NCBI RefSeq assembly: GCF_021491915.1
Contig: NZ_CP090836.1
Coordinates: 2,280,501-2,344,500 of the forward strand
DNA: 64,000 nucleotides
Direction: 5' to 3'
Source: Paracoccus everestensis
GTDB taxonomy: Bacteria > Pseudomonadota > Alphaproteobacteria > Rhodobacterales > Rhodobacteraceae
A model generated the notes under the pieces. The model saw only the letters and a list, made by a program, of their open reading frames with translations. It made no database searches and was not told the DNA's origin. Position numbers and translations under genes: made by a program. Each line of letters begins with the position of its first letter. Within the stretch, counting starts at the first letter, position 1. Of the stretch, positions 18,094-30,067 are shown one piece after another.

Positions 18094-18459
18094 TCACGCC
18101 GTGCGCGCCGCCGCAGCGATGCACTGCGTGGTCGCGGGGCGCGAAACGATCGCCGCCACGCTGTCGGCCGTTCCCGTCACACCGGCGCGGGATGCCTGGG
18201 CAATGTCGATTAGTTCCGCCGTGGTGGCGTTGTTGACGACGCAATCGGTATAGGGCGCGACATTGGCGCCGGGCAGGCGCTTTTCCATTTCCGCGTTGAT
18301 GACCGTGCGGGCCACCTGGCGCGAGGCCGCGTCAAGCACGGTGGGCGTGGTGATCACGGATGGCGCCGTGGTGACGGTCGTGGCGGGCGGCATCGGGGCG
18401 ACGCAGCCGGCCAGCGTGGCGGCGGCAAGTCCAAGAACGGCGAAAGTCTGGAAACGCAT
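18094..18459 (-). CDS. Small lipoprotein following sdhA
   Basis: 121 residues with a clear lipoprotein signal ([19 protein letters not shown], lipobox LAGC), so it should be lipidated and held at the outer face of the inner membrane or in the outer membrane. The mature part contains two Cys (YTDCVVNN, TTQCIAAAA) and alanine/threonine-rich sequence, and is short enough to be a single small domain. The ATG shares one base with the sdhA stop, so it is translated with complex II. No known family. Confidence 0.72.
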   Translation of the reverse strand: MRFQTFAVLGLAAATLAGCVAPMPPATTVTTAPSVITTPTVLDAASRQVARTVINAEMEKRLPGANVAPYTDCVVNNATTAELIDIAQASRAGVTGTADSVAAIVSRPATTQCIAAAARTA

Positions 18460-20261
18460 CAGTAAACCCTCTTTTTCGGAGCAATCTTCTTCAGGTCGAT
18501 CCCGCCATCTTCTTCTTTTGTCAAAGGGTCCAGATGGACGGGGCGGTAATCCAGTTTAACCGCGTTTCCATCCACCCATGCAAGCGAGTGCTTGCGCCAG
18601 TTGGCGTCGTCCCGCTCGGGCCAGTCTTCATGCGCATGGGCGCCCCGGCTTTCCTTGCGCGCCTCGGCGGCGACGATGGTCGCAAGCGCGTTGGGCATCA
18701 GGTTGGTCAGCTCCAGCGTTTCCATCAGATCCGTGTTCCAGATCAGGCCCCGGTCCGTGACGCGGATGTCGTCCATCTTGGTGGCGATGGCGGTCATCTT
18801 TTCGGCGCCCTCGGCCAGGGTCTTGTCGGTGCGGAACACCGCCGCGTCGGCCTGCATGGTGCGCTGCATCTCTAGGCGCAGGTCTGCGGTGGGCGTGCCG
18901 CCATTGGCGTGGCGCAACGCGTCAAAGCGCGCCAGAGCCTTGTCCACCTGTGCCTGGTTCGTCGCAGGGATATGACCTTCCCGGTCAACCACCTGCCCCG
19001 CGCGGATCGCAGCGGCGCGGCCAAAGACCACAAGGTCGATCAGGCTGTTCGATCCCAGGCGGTTCGCGCCATGCACGGACGCGCAGCCCGCCTCACCCAC
19101 GGCCATCAAGCCGGGGAAGATGGCGTCGGGGTTGTCGGCGGTCGGGTTCAGAACCTCGCCCCAGTAATTCGTCGGGATGCCGCCCATGTTGTAATGGACT
19201 GTCGGTAGGATCGGGATCGGCTGCTTGGTGACATCGACGCCCGCGAAAATCTTGGCCGATTCACTGATGCCGGGCAGCCGTTCGGCCAGGGCCTCGGGCG
19301 GCAGGTGCATCAGGTTCAGGTGCATGTGGTCCTTGTCGGGACCGACGCCCCGGCCTTCGCGAATCTCGATGGTGATGCAGCGGGAAACCACGTCCCGCGA
19401 CGCCAGATCCTTGTAGGTCGGCGCATAGCGTTCCATGAAACGCTCGCCTTCGGAGTTGGTCAGGTATCCGCCCTCGCCCCGCGCGCCTTCGGTGATGAGG
19501 CAGCCGGACCCATAGATGCCGGTCGGGTGGAACTGCACGAATTCCATGTCCTGCAAGGGCAGGCCCGCGCGCGCCACCATGCCGCCGCCGTCACCGGTGC
19601 AGGTATGGGCGGATGTCGCGCTGAAATAGGCGCGGCCATAGCCGCCGGTGGCCAGCACGACCATCTTGGCATTGAAGACGTGGATGGTGCCGTCGTCCAG
19701 CTTCCAGCAGACCACGCCCGTGCAGGCGCCGTCTGTGACGATCAGGTCGATGGCGAAATATTCGATGAAGAATTCCGCGTTGTTCTTCAGCGACTGGCCA
19801 TAAAGCGTGTGCAGGATCGCGTGGCCGGTGCGGTCGGCTGCGGCACAGGTCCGCTGAACCGGGGGGCCTTCGCCGTATTCGGTGGTGTGGCCGCCGAAGG
19901 GACGCTGATAGATCTTGCCCTCCTCGGTCCTGGAAAACGGCACGCCGTAATGTTCAAGTTCATAGACGGCCTTGGGCGCCTCGCGCGCGAGGTATTCCAT
20001 CGCGTCGGTGTCGCCCAGCCAGTCCGACCCCTTGACGGTGTCGTACATATGCCATTGCCAGCTGTCCGGCCCCATGTTCGACAGCGACGCGGCAATGCCG
20101 CCCTGGGCCGCGACGGTATGGGACCGCGTGGGGAAGACCTTGGTCACGCAGGCCGTGCGCAGGCCCTGTTCGGCCATGCCCAGCGTCGCGCGCAGGCCAG
20201 CCCCGCCCGCGCCCACCACGACCACGTCGTAATCATGCGTATGGATATCGTAAGCTGCCAT
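18459..20261 (-). CDS. sdhA: Succinate dehydrogenase flavoprotein subunit
   Basis: Catalytic subunit of complex II that oxidises succinate to fumarate; 600 residues, normal length. [17 protein letters not shown] is the FAD dinucleotide fold; [15 protein letters not shown] carries the His that binds FAD covalently; [20 protein letters not shown] and [19 protein letters not shown] are active-site and FAD-contact segments. Encoded with sdhC and sdhD in one minus-strand operon; sdhB is displaced about 2.7 kb downstream. Confidence 0.98.
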   Translation of the reverse strand: MAAYDIHTHDYDVVVVGAGGAGLRATLGMAEQGLRTACVTKVFPTRSHTVAAQGGIAASLSNMGPDSWQWHMYDTVKGSDWLGDTDAMEYLAREAPKAVYELEHYGVPFSRTEEGKIYQRPFGGHTTEYGEGPPVQRTCAAADRTGHAILHTLYGQSLKNNAEFFIEYFAIDLIVTDGACTGVVCWKLDDGTIHVFNAKMVVLATGGYGRAYFSATSAHTCTGDGGGMVARAGLPLQDMEFVQFHPTGIYGSGCLITEGARGEGGYLTNSEGERFMERYAPTYKDLASRDVVSRCITIEIREGRGVGPDKDHMHLNLMHLPPEALAERLPGISESAKIFAGVDVTKQPIPILPTVHYNMGGIPTNYWGEVLNPTADNPDAIFPGLMAVGEAGCASVHGANRLGSNSLIDLVVFGRAAAIRAGQVVDREGHIPATNQAQVDKALARFDALRHANGGTPTADLRLEMQRTMQADAAVFRTDKTLAEGAEKMTAIATKMDDIRVTDRGLIWNTDLMETLELTNLMPNALATIVAAEARKESRGAHAHEDWPERDDANWRKHSLAWVDGNAVKLDYRPVHLDPLTKEEDGGIDLKKIAPKKRVY

Positions 20262-20268
20262 GTTGCCC

Positions 20269-20655
20269 TCAGATCGCGACGGTGATCAGCGTCATCTTGG
20301 CCAGCGCAAAGACCGCCGCCGCGATGACCGCCCAGGAAAAGACCACCGAGACGATGATCGCCACCTTGCGCGCCGTGTGTTGGAAATAATCGTCGATCAT
20401 GATCCGGGTGCCCTTGATGAAATGCACCATGCCCACGACGATGAACAGCGCCGTGATCAGCGCCGGATAGGGGCGGCCGAAATAGGCCACCAGTTCGGGA
20501 TGTGGCAGGCCGATGGCATTGCCGATGACCAGCATGAAGGCCGGGACCAGCAGCACCAGGGCGCAGGAGGTGACGGTCATGAACCAGTGGTCGGCCGTGC
20601 CGCTGTGGGCGGAACCCAGGCCCATGGCCGCCTTGCGGGGGGTGATATAGCGCAT
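20269..20655 (-). CDS. sdhD: Succinate dehydrogenase membrane anchor subunit D
   Basis: 128-residue membrane anchor with three helices ([59 protein letters not shown]). The [17 protein letters not shown] segment holds the candidate heme-b His and the quinone-site Asp-Tyr. The ATG at 20655 follows GAGGGAA at proper spacing; seven more codons are open upstream but overlap the ribosome-binding site. It sits seven bases before sdhA and 13 after sdhC. Confidence 0.92.
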   Translation of the reverse strand: MRYITPRKAAMGLGSAHSGTADHWFMTVTSCALVLLVPAFMLVIGNAIGLPHPELVAYFGRPYPALITALFIVVGMVHFIKGTRIMIDDYFQHTARKVAIIVSVVFSWAVIAAAVFALAKMTLITVAI

Positions 20656-20668
20656 GGTTCGCGTTCCC

Positions 20669-21061
20669 TCAGGCAAAGAAGAACAGGATCAGGGACAAAA
20701 TCGTCAGCACGACCGATCCGATGATGATGGCCCAGCTTGCACGCTCGGCCTCCTCGATGCGCAGCAACTGGCCCGCGTCATAGAATAGGTGCCGGATGCC
20801 CGACAGCGTGTGGAACCACAGCGCCCAGGCCGACCCTGTCAGCACGATGAAACCGATCCAGGACCGCACCACCCAATCGGCGGCGGCGAATGCGCGGGGG
20901 CCGCTGACGGCGGCAGTCAGCCACCAGACCAGCAAAAGGATGCCCGCGACAAGCGCGTGCCCGGTGATCCGCGTCATGATCGAGGTGATCGCAGCCATGG
21001 GCATGCGATAAACCTGCATATGGGGGGAAAGCGGCCGGTTGCCCCGGTTCACATCGGCCAT
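20669..21061 (-). CDS. sdhC: Succinate dehydrogenase cytochrome b556 subunit C
   Basis: 130-residue heme b anchor and first gene of the sdh operon. RPLSPHMQVYRMPMAAITSI is the family N-terminus; SIMTRITGHAL replaces the usual SI-x-HR-x-TG with Thr for His; FHTLSGIRHLFYDAG carries the axial heme His. Three transmembrane helices follow in order. The ATG follows AAAGGAG. About 150 bases upstream are two GTGATCAC palindromes shared with the suc operon. Confidence 0.94.
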   Translation of the reverse strand: MADVNRGNRPLSPHMQVYRMPMAAITSIMTRITGHALVAGILLLVWWLTAAVSGPRAFAAADWVVRSWIGFIVLTGSAWALWFHTLSGIRHLFYDAGQLLRIEEAERASWAIIIGSVVLTILSLILFFFA

Positions 21062-21210
21062 GATGCGGCGCTCCTTTAAACGGTTGACCCGTCCCGTCGC
21101 AGGCAAGGCTGGCCTCGCGGGCTGGCGATTGGCGTGTGTTTGTCGGCATTTCTGGCATCTGTCACCCGCAGATACCAGAGGCGTCTGTGATTTTCCGCGC
21201 TTTCCGGACT

Positions 21211-21243
21211 TTGTGATCACGACCTACGGGCGTGTGATCACAA
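21211..21243. promoter_or_regulatory. Paired GTGATCAC operator upstream of sdhC
   Basis: Two perfect palindromes, TTGTGATCAC and GTGATCACAA, lie between the mch 3' end and sdhC; the GTGATCAC cores are at 21213-21220 and 21234-21241, centres 21 bp apart, two helical turns. The suc operon has the same pair with the same spacing at 26367-26395. No dedicated regulator gene is adjacent. A role in co-regulating TCA-cycle operons is inferred from position. Confidence 0.7.
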
Positions 21244-21283
21244 CGGATGCTGCGGATGCGAGATGACCCGAGTCGCCCGGCCG

Positions 21284-22318
21284 TCAAACCGGCATCAGTG
21301 CCCAGTAATCCAGGTCCAGCAGAACTTCGGGACGATAACGCCCGTCGCCATCCTTCAATGCGAATGCACCGCTGTCGCCTTTGGTCGCGACCAGCCGCAG
21401 CCGGATCGCACCGACGCCGAGCGCATCGGTTTCGGCCTTGTCCAGCACCTCGGACCATGCGCGCAGGGTATCGCCGGCGAAACAGGGGTTGGCATGGGCG
21501 CCGCCGTTCAGCGCCACGATCATCTGCGCATTGGCAAGCCCGTTGAAGGACAATGCGCGGGCCATGCTGATGACATGGCCGCCATAGACCAGCCGCTTGC
21601 CATCCTTGCGATTGGTGGCGTCGAAATGGACCTTGGCGGTGTTCTGCCACAGGCGGGTGGCCAGCATATGCTCGGCCTCCTCGATGGTGACGCCGTCCAC
21701 ATGGTCGATCTTTTCGCCGATGTCATAGTCACCCCAGCGATGCGGTTCGCCCGCAAGCTCGAAATCATAGCCGGTGAAGTCCAATCCTTCGGGGATCACC
21801 AGATCCTCGGGCGCCACCACCGGCGGCAGGTTGGGCGTCACCGTTTCCGGCGCGGGGGCTGCCGCGTCGCGCTTGCGCACCATCACCCAGCGGACGTATT
21901 CCAGTACGGGTTCGTCCATCTGGTTCAGGCCGCGCGTCCGCACCCAGACCACGCCCGACGTGCCGTTCGAGTTCTGCTTCAGCCCGATCACCTGCGACTC
22001 CGACCGCAGCGTGTCGCCTGGCCAGACCGGCGCCAGCCAGCGGCCCTGGGCATAGCCCAGGTTTGCCACCGCGTTCAGGCTGACATCGGGAACGGTCTTG
22101 CCAAAAACGATGTGAAAGGCCAGCAGGTCGTCCAGGGGACTGCTTTCCAACCCGCAATTCGACGCGAATTCGTCGCTGGAATACAGCGCATGGCGCGCGG
22201 GATAAAGCGCGTGGTACAGCGCCCGTTCCCCTTCCGCCACGGTGCGCGGAACGGCGTGGCGGATCACCTGGCCCAGGCGGTAATCCTCGAAGAAGCGGCC
22301 CGGATTGGTCTTGGTCAT
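21284..22318 (-). CDS. mch: Mesaconyl-CoA hydratase (beta-methylmalyl-CoA dehydratase)
   Basis: Interconverts mesaconyl-CoA and beta-methylmalyl-CoA in the ethylmalonyl-CoA pathway of acetyl-CoA assimilation. The 344-residue protein is a double MaoC-type hotdog: the first half is RFFEDYRLGQVIRHAVPRTV with ALYPARHALYSSDEFA, the second has DVVGDY-like WGDYDIGEKIDHVDGVTIEE and LVYGGHVISMARALSFNGL. Sequence and length match the Mch family rather than a generic MaoC. mcl2 lies three genes upstream on the same strand; the start overlaps the DUF1737 stop (ATGA). Confidence 0.9.
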   Translation of the reverse strand: MTKTNPGRFFEDYRLGQVIRHAVPRTVAEGERALYHALYPARHALYSSDEFASNCGLESSPLDDLLAFHIVFGKTVPDVSLNAVANLGYAQGRWLAPVWPGDTLRSESQVIGLKQNSNGTSGVVWVRTRGLNQMDEPVLEYVRWVMVRKRDAAAPAPETVTPNLPPVVAPEDLVIPEGLDFTGYDFELAGEPHRWGDYDIGEKIDHVDGVTIEEAEHMLATRLWQNTAKVHFDATNRKDGKRLVYGGHVISMARALSFNGLANAQMIVALNGGAHANPCFAGDTLRAWSEVLDKAETDALGVGAIRLRLVATKGDSGAFALKDGDGRYRPEVLLDLDYWALMPV

Positions 22319-22521
22319 TGCTGCCCCAGCTTCATGTCGGGATGGTATTCGGCCTGGACCTGCTTGGTGACGGCCTGGCCCATGCGCATGACGCCCTTGA
22401 CCGGATCAAAGGCCATCGAGGGGCTGCCATGCAGCGACCACCCCTTGGACAGCGCCTCGCTGACGCGGTGGCAGAACTGGACGGTGTCGTCCTCGGTGAT
22501 GCAGCGGTAAAGGGTGGTCAC
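22315..22521 (-). CDS. DUF1737 protein
   Basis: 68 residues; TLYRCITEDDTVQFCHRVSE followed by ALSKGWSLHGSPSMAFDP is the DUF1737 signature (a small, mixed alpha/beta domain of unknown function that often starts YRCxxG and ends in a WxLYGSP-like motif). The C-terminus is polar. It overlaps mch by four bases and starts one base after nnrU ends, so it is translated inside the mcl2-mch unit. The protein may be a small accessory factor; nothing more can be said from sequence. Confidence 0.85.
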   Translation of the reverse strand: MTTLYRCITEDDTVQFCHRVSEALSKGWSLHGSPSMAFDPVKGVMRMGQAVTKQVQAEYHPDMKLGQQ

Positions 22522-22522
22522 G

Positions 22523-23071
22523 TCAGCCTCCGAATGGCCAGGGTCCGATCCAGCCGTGGATCAGGCCCACGACCAGCATGACGACGACCGCGCCCACGGC
22601 CGCCATGATTTCCTTGCGCGCGGGGAACGGCCCCGTGCGGCGCTTCCAGGCACCCGCCCGGTTCAGCAACATAATTTCGACAAGCGCCCAGACCAGCAGC
22701 CCGCCGAACAGGACAAACGAAGCCAGATCGCCGTTCACCAGCAGATGCGCGACCGCCCAGAGCGAGAAGCCCGTCAGTTGCGGATGACGGATCCAGGCGG
22801 TGACGCGCGTTCCCATCCCGTCCGCTGCGTAAAGATAAAAGGCCAGCAGCATCAGCAGGTTGTTAATGCCCGTCGTTGCAGGCGACCTGCCCCACCAGAC
22901 CGGGCCCTCTGCCTGCCCATAGCCCCGCGCCATCATGAAAACCGACAGCACCAGCAGGACCGCGACCAGCCCCTTGCCTTTGTCGCCCAGGGCGGCGCGG
23001 CGTTCGGGGGCGACGCGCTTGAACAGATGCGCCGCCCACCAGAGCACAACGCCCGAAATCAGCAGAACCAT
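22523..23071 (-). CDS. NnrU family membrane protein
   Basis: 182-residue integral membrane protein of the NnrU/isoprenylcysteine-methyltransferase-like superfamily, with about five helices (LLISGVVLWWAAHLFKRV, GLVAVLLVLSVFMMARGYG and others). The conserved core IRHPQLTGFSLWAVAHLLVNGD is the family hallmark (RHP..H.LVNGD). NnrU was named for nitrite/NO reduction gene clusters, but relatives occur widely; one link is to carotenoid/phycobilin-like isomerases of the Z-ISO type, which share this core with heme ligands. No denitrification genes are nearby, so function here is open. Confidence 0.85.
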   Translation of the reverse strand: MVLLISGVVLWWAAHLFKRVAPERRAALGDKGKGLVAVLLVLSVFMMARGYGQAEGPVWWGRSPATTGINNLLMLLAFYLYAADGMGTRVTAWIRHPQLTGFSLWAVAHLLVNGDLASFVLFGGLLVWALVEIMLLNRAGAWKRRTGPFPARKEIMAAVGAVVVMLVVGLIHGWIGPWPFGG

Positions 23072-23113
23072 CTGGCTTTCCCCTCGCTGGATATGTTGGC
23101 GGCCACCCTGCCC

Positions 23114-25882
<2,769 letters not shown>

Positions 25883-25903
25883 TCGGCTCCGCACAAGTCT
25901 GGC

Positions 25904-25930
25904 AAGGCGCGTCCCCGGGGGCGCGCCTTT
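25904..25930 (+). terminator. Probable terminator after mdh
   Basis: AAGGCGCG and CGCGCCTT form a stem around TCCCCGGGGG, followed by TTTG. The T-tract is short, so strength is uncertain. Confidence 0.6.
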
Positions 25931-25998
25931 GCATTTGATGATGTTCATCTTTCCGGTTCCGATGTAGCATTCGCAGGGTAGTTGAACCGGAGGCGACA

Positions 25999-26334
25999 AT
26001 GACCCGAACCGTCCTGCCTGCTGCCCTTCTGTCTGCCCTTCTGATCGGTGCCTGCTCGGCGCCCCCCACCAGCCCGCGCCCGACCGACCAGTTGCCCTTC
26101 ATGGGCACATGGGACTGCGGAACCACGGTGATGACCTTCACCCCGGATAGTTATCAGCCGTCGAACACCACGCTGCCGATCAAGATCAGCAAGTTCTCGA
26201 CCCAGAACCGGGTCACCACCATGACGCTGGCGGACGGGGCGGTGATCCAGGTGCAGTGGCAGAACGACAACCGCATCAACTGGATGTCCGAAAGCACCGG
26301 CGACAGCCTTAGCTGTTCCCGGGTCGCAGGGTAA
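25999..26334 (+). CDS. Small lipoprotein between mdh and sucC
   Basis: 111 residues; signal peptide MTRTVLPAALLSALLIGAC with lipobox IGAC. The mature part has WDCGTTVMTFTPDSYQ and DSLSCSRVAG, one Cys in each, plus alternating strand-like sequence (KISKFSTQNRVTTMTL, VIQVQWQNDN), suggesting a small beta-barrel or lipocalin-like fold; no family recognised with confidence. It stands alone between mdh and the suc operator. A GGAGG ribosome-binding site is at proper distance. Confidence 0.75.
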   Translation: MTRTVLPAALLSALLIGACSAPPTSPRPTDQLPFMGTWDCGTTVMTFTPDSYQPSNTTLPIKISKFSTQNRVTTMTLADGAVIQVQWQNDNRINWMSESTGDSLSCSRVAG

Positions 26335-26364
26335 ATCGTTAAGCGAATCCTGACTTCTGGACCT

Positions 26365-26397
26365 TTGTGATCACGGCTTTTCCGGCTGTGATCACAA
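26365..26397. promoter_or_regulatory. Paired GTGATCAC operator upstream of sucC
   Basis: TTGTGATCAC and GTGATCACAA recur here with cores at 26367-26374 and 26388-26395, again 21 bp centre to centre. The left flank also matches the sdh copy (CGGACTTTG there, TGGACCTTTG here). The pair lies about 110 bases before sucC. No -35/-10 can be assigned with confidence. Confidence 0.72.
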
Positions 26398-26506
26398 TAA
26401 GCGACTTCTTGCCCCTTTCCGGGCTTTTCCTGCAAAATCGTTTCCTGACCTGCCCTTGATATGGCAAGACCCCGGCAAATCTGTCGAACCGAAAAAGGGG
26501 GTCAGG

Positions 26507-27700
<1,194 letters not shown>

Positions 27701-27705
27701 ACCGC

Positions 27706-27763
27706 AGGGTGCGTGGTTTCACGCACCTTCCCCTGAGCATTGGTGCGTGAAACCACGCACCCT
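27706..27763. repeat. Perfect 22-bp inverted repeat between sucC and sucD
   Basis: The arm at 27706-27727 is the exact reverse complement of the arm at 27742-27763, with a 14-base loop. Each arm is itself an 8-bp dyad, GGTGCGTG-GTTT-CACGCACC on the left and its inverse on the right, so alternative folds are possible. It resembles a REP/BIME-type element sitting inside an operon. No T-tract follows, so it is not a standard terminator. Confidence 0.85.
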
Positions 27764-27782
27764 ACGTCAAGGAAAGCCTTCA

Positions 27783-28667
27783 ATGGCCGTTCTCGTTAAC
27801 AAAGACACCAAAGTCATCTGCCAGGGGATCACCGGGTCCCAGGGCACCTTCCACACCGAACAGGCGATCGCCTATGGCACGCAGATGGTCGGCGGCGTGA
27901 CGCCCGGCAAGGGCGGCAGCGAACACCTGGGCTTGCCGGTCTTCAACTCGGTCCACGAGGCCGTGGCGAAAACCGGCGCCACCGCGTCGGCAATCTATGT
28001 CCCGCCCCCCTTCGCGGCGGATTCGATCCTGGAAGCCATCGACGCGGAAATCCCGCTGATCGTCTGCATCACCGAAGGCATCCCGGTGCTGGACATGATG
28101 CGCGTCAAGCGCGCCCTCCAGGGGTCGCAGTCGCGCCTGATCGGGCCGAACTGCCCCGGCATCATGACGCCGGACGAATGCAAGATCGGCATCATGCCGG
28201 GTTCCATCTTCCGCCGCGGCAGCGTCGGCGTCGTGTCGCGTTCGGGCACCCTGACCTATGAAGCCGTCAAGCAGACCTCGGACGTGGGCTTGGGCCAGTC
28301 GAGCGCGGTTGGCATCGGCGGCGATCCCATCAAGGGGATGGAACATATCGACGTGCTGCGGATGTTCCTGGACGACGACGAGACCACCTCGATCATCATG
28401 ATCGGAGAGATAGGCGGTTCGGCCGAGGAAGAAGCGGCCGAGTTCCTGGCCGAGCAGAAGAAAAAGGGCCGCTGGAAGCCGACCGCAGGCTTCATCGCAG
28501 GCCGCACCGCGCCTCCGGGCCGTCGCATGGGCCATGCCGGCGCGATCGTGTCGGGCGGCAAGGGCGATGCGGAGTCCAAGATCGAGGCGATGAAGCGCGC
28601 AGGCATCGTCGTGGCCGACAGCCCGGCAGGCCTGGGCGAGGCCGTGCTGAAGGCCATCAAGGCCTGA
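27783..28667 (+). CDS. sucD: Succinyl-CoA synthetase alpha subunit
   Basis: 294 residues. [20 protein letters not shown] is the CoA-binding N-terminus, [15 protein letters not shown] and [15 protein letters not shown] follow, and [20 protein letters not shown] contains the phosphohistidine (GHAGA). Length is normal. Its AAGGAAAG ribosome-binding site lies just past the inverted repeat. It is the second gene of a unit that also appears to include three small lipoproteins before sucA. Confidence 0.98.
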   Translation: MAVLVNKDTKVICQGITGSQGTFHTEQAIAYGTQMVGGVTPGKGGSEHLGLPVFNSVHEAVAKTGATASAIYVPPPFAADSILEAIDAEIPLIVCITEGIPVLDMMRVKRALQGSQSRLIGPNCPGIMTPDECKIGIMPGSIFRRGSVGVVSRSGTLTYEAVKQTSDVGLGQSSAVGIGGDPIKGMEHIDVLRMFLDDDETTSIIMIGEIGGSAEEEAAEFLAEQKKKGRWKPTAGFIAGRTAPPGRRMGHAGAIVSGGKGDAESKIEAMKRAGIVVADSPAGLGEAVLKAIKA

Positions 28668-28738
28668 CGCAACCCCCGGCGCGGCGCGCGCGTTCCCCCC
28701 AGAGAGAGCAACCGCTCTGTAACCACAGGAGAATCAAG

Positions 28739-29086
28739 ATGAAGATGCTTTCCGCGACCATCATCGCCTCGACTGTCGTTCTGGGGGCCTGCGCGCCCGA
28801 GCCGATCACGCGCGTCGAAACGACCGTGACGGTGGATTCGGTCCCGAGCGCCGCGCTTGGCGCGGCGACGGGCCTGCCTGCGGACGCCGTCGTCGCCGCC
28901 TCGCGCACGGGCAACCAGTACACGGTGTTCTATCGCGGGGACGCGGTGACCGCCGACCAGGTGGCCGCCGCGCCCGCGATCATCTGTTCGAACACGGCCT
29001 CGCAGGTCTTTTCCGCCGAGGCGGTGGATACCTCTGCCCCGCAGTTCGGCGGTGGCGTGCAAAGGATGACCGTCACCTGTGCGTGA
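28739..29086 (+). CDS. Small lipoprotein, first of three related between sucD and sucA
   Basis: 115 residues with signal MKMLSATIIASTVVLGAC (lipobox LGAC). The mature domain has a pattern shared with the next two genes: a central YTVFYR-like strand, then AAPAIICS with a Cys, and a final V-x-TC with a second Cys (RMTVTCA), probably forming one disulfide. No known family. The ATG follows ACAGGAGAA. Located in the suc operon space; role unknown. Confidence 0.75.
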   Translation: MKMLSATIIASTVVLGACAPEPITRVETTVTVDSVPSAALGAATGLPADAVVAASRTGNQYTVFYRGDAVTADQVAAAPAIICSNTASQVFSAEAVDTSAPQFGGGVQRMTVTCA

Positions 29087-29147
29087 CGCGGTTTGAAAGC
29101 CGGTGCCTCCGACATAGGTATGGGGCACCGGAAACCAGGGGGATGAT

Positions 29148-29546
29148 GTGGACGACCAGCCGCAGCGTGCAGCAGCCAGACCTTTGGACGGGGCACCGGC
29201 CCGGACCGGCGGCTGCATGGCGCCCTTGTCGCTGGCCGCCCTTCTGGCGCTGACCGCCTGCGGTCGCGCGCCCACCGACGACATCCTGCGCGGCGGCATC
29301 CCCGCCATGACGAACCTGCACCAGGCCAGCACCCTGCCCCTGGACTCCGTGCGCACCGTGGCACGGCGCGATTTCGGCTGGCGGCTGATCTATCACCCTG
29401 CCCGCGCGCCCGCTGGCGCCGACCAGGGCGCGGCCCGCGCGCTGTGCGGGCTGGAACGCCGCGCAGTGGCGCGGATCGAACGCATCCCGCGCGTGGATCC
29501 CTATGCCGATCCCGGCGCGGCCATCATCGACGTTTATTGTGCCTGA
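29148..29546 (+). CDS. Small lipoprotein, second of three related between sucD and sucA
   Basis: 132 residues from a GTG start behind AGGGGG, or about 109 from the ATG at 29217. The signal is APLSLAALLALTACG with lipobox LTAC; with the GTG start it has an unusually long charged N-terminus. The mature part repeats the family plan: LHQAS, a WRLIYHPA strand, ARALCG and a final DVYC. It is the most divergent of the trio. Unknown role. Confidence 0.65.
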   Translation: MDDQPQRAAARPLDGAPARTGGCMAPLSLAALLALTACGRAPTDDILRGGIPAMTNLHQASTLPLDSVRTVARRDFGWRLIYHPARAPAGADQGAARALCGLERRAVARIERIPRVDPYADPGAAIIDVYCA

Positions 29547-29553
29547 GGCGGTC

Positions 29554-30021
29554 ATGACATCCAGAATTCCAGCGGCCAGTTTCCGCAACCTGCCCCGGCT
29601 TTCCGCCCTTCTTGCGGTTTGTGCCCTGACGGCCTGCATGGCACCGGCCGAGGGGCCGGCCCCGGCTCCCACCCCGGCGGCCCCCGCCGCCCCTGCCCTG
29701 CCGCGCGCCATGGCGCCCGCTGCACCCGTCGCCCCGCCTGTCGCGGCACCGGCGGCGCCCGCCGCCGTGCCCACCGGCCCCGTGGATGGCCGCACCGGGT
29801 TGCACCAGGCCTCGGTGATTGCAGTCAGCGGCGACGCGGACAGCCGCTTCACCGTGCTGTTCCGCCCCGCCCAGACAGACGTCTCCAAGGTCGAGGCCGC
29901 GCCCGCGCAGCTTTGCCGCAGCGCCGGGCGCGACCTGGACAGCAGCCGCACCAACAAGCCGGGCGCGGGCAGCGCGATGCCCGGCGTCCAGATGATGATC
30001 GTCACCTGCACTGCCGCGTGA
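29554..30021 (+). CDS. Small lipoprotein, third of three related between sucD and sucA
   Basis: 155 residues; signal LSALLAVCALTAC with lipobox LTAC, followed by a 45-residue Pro/Ala linker that would let the domain reach away from the membrane. The folded part has LHQASVIAVSGD, RFTVLFRPAQ, PAQLCRSAGR and MMIVTC, the same order as the two preceding proteins. It starts seven bases after the second gene ends and stops 46 bases before sucA. Unknown role. Confidence 0.72.
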   Translation: MTSRIPAASFRNLPRLSALLAVCALTACMAPAEGPAPAPTPAAPAAPALPRAMAPAAPVAPPVAAPAAPAAVPTGPVDGRTGLHQASVIAVSGDADSRFTVLFRPAQTDVSKVEAAPAQLCRSAGRDLDSSRTNKPGAGSAMPGVQMMIVTCTAA

Positions 30022-30067
30022 TGCGGCCCCAACCCGTTCCCCCATTGCGTCAAGGACGCGAGACACA

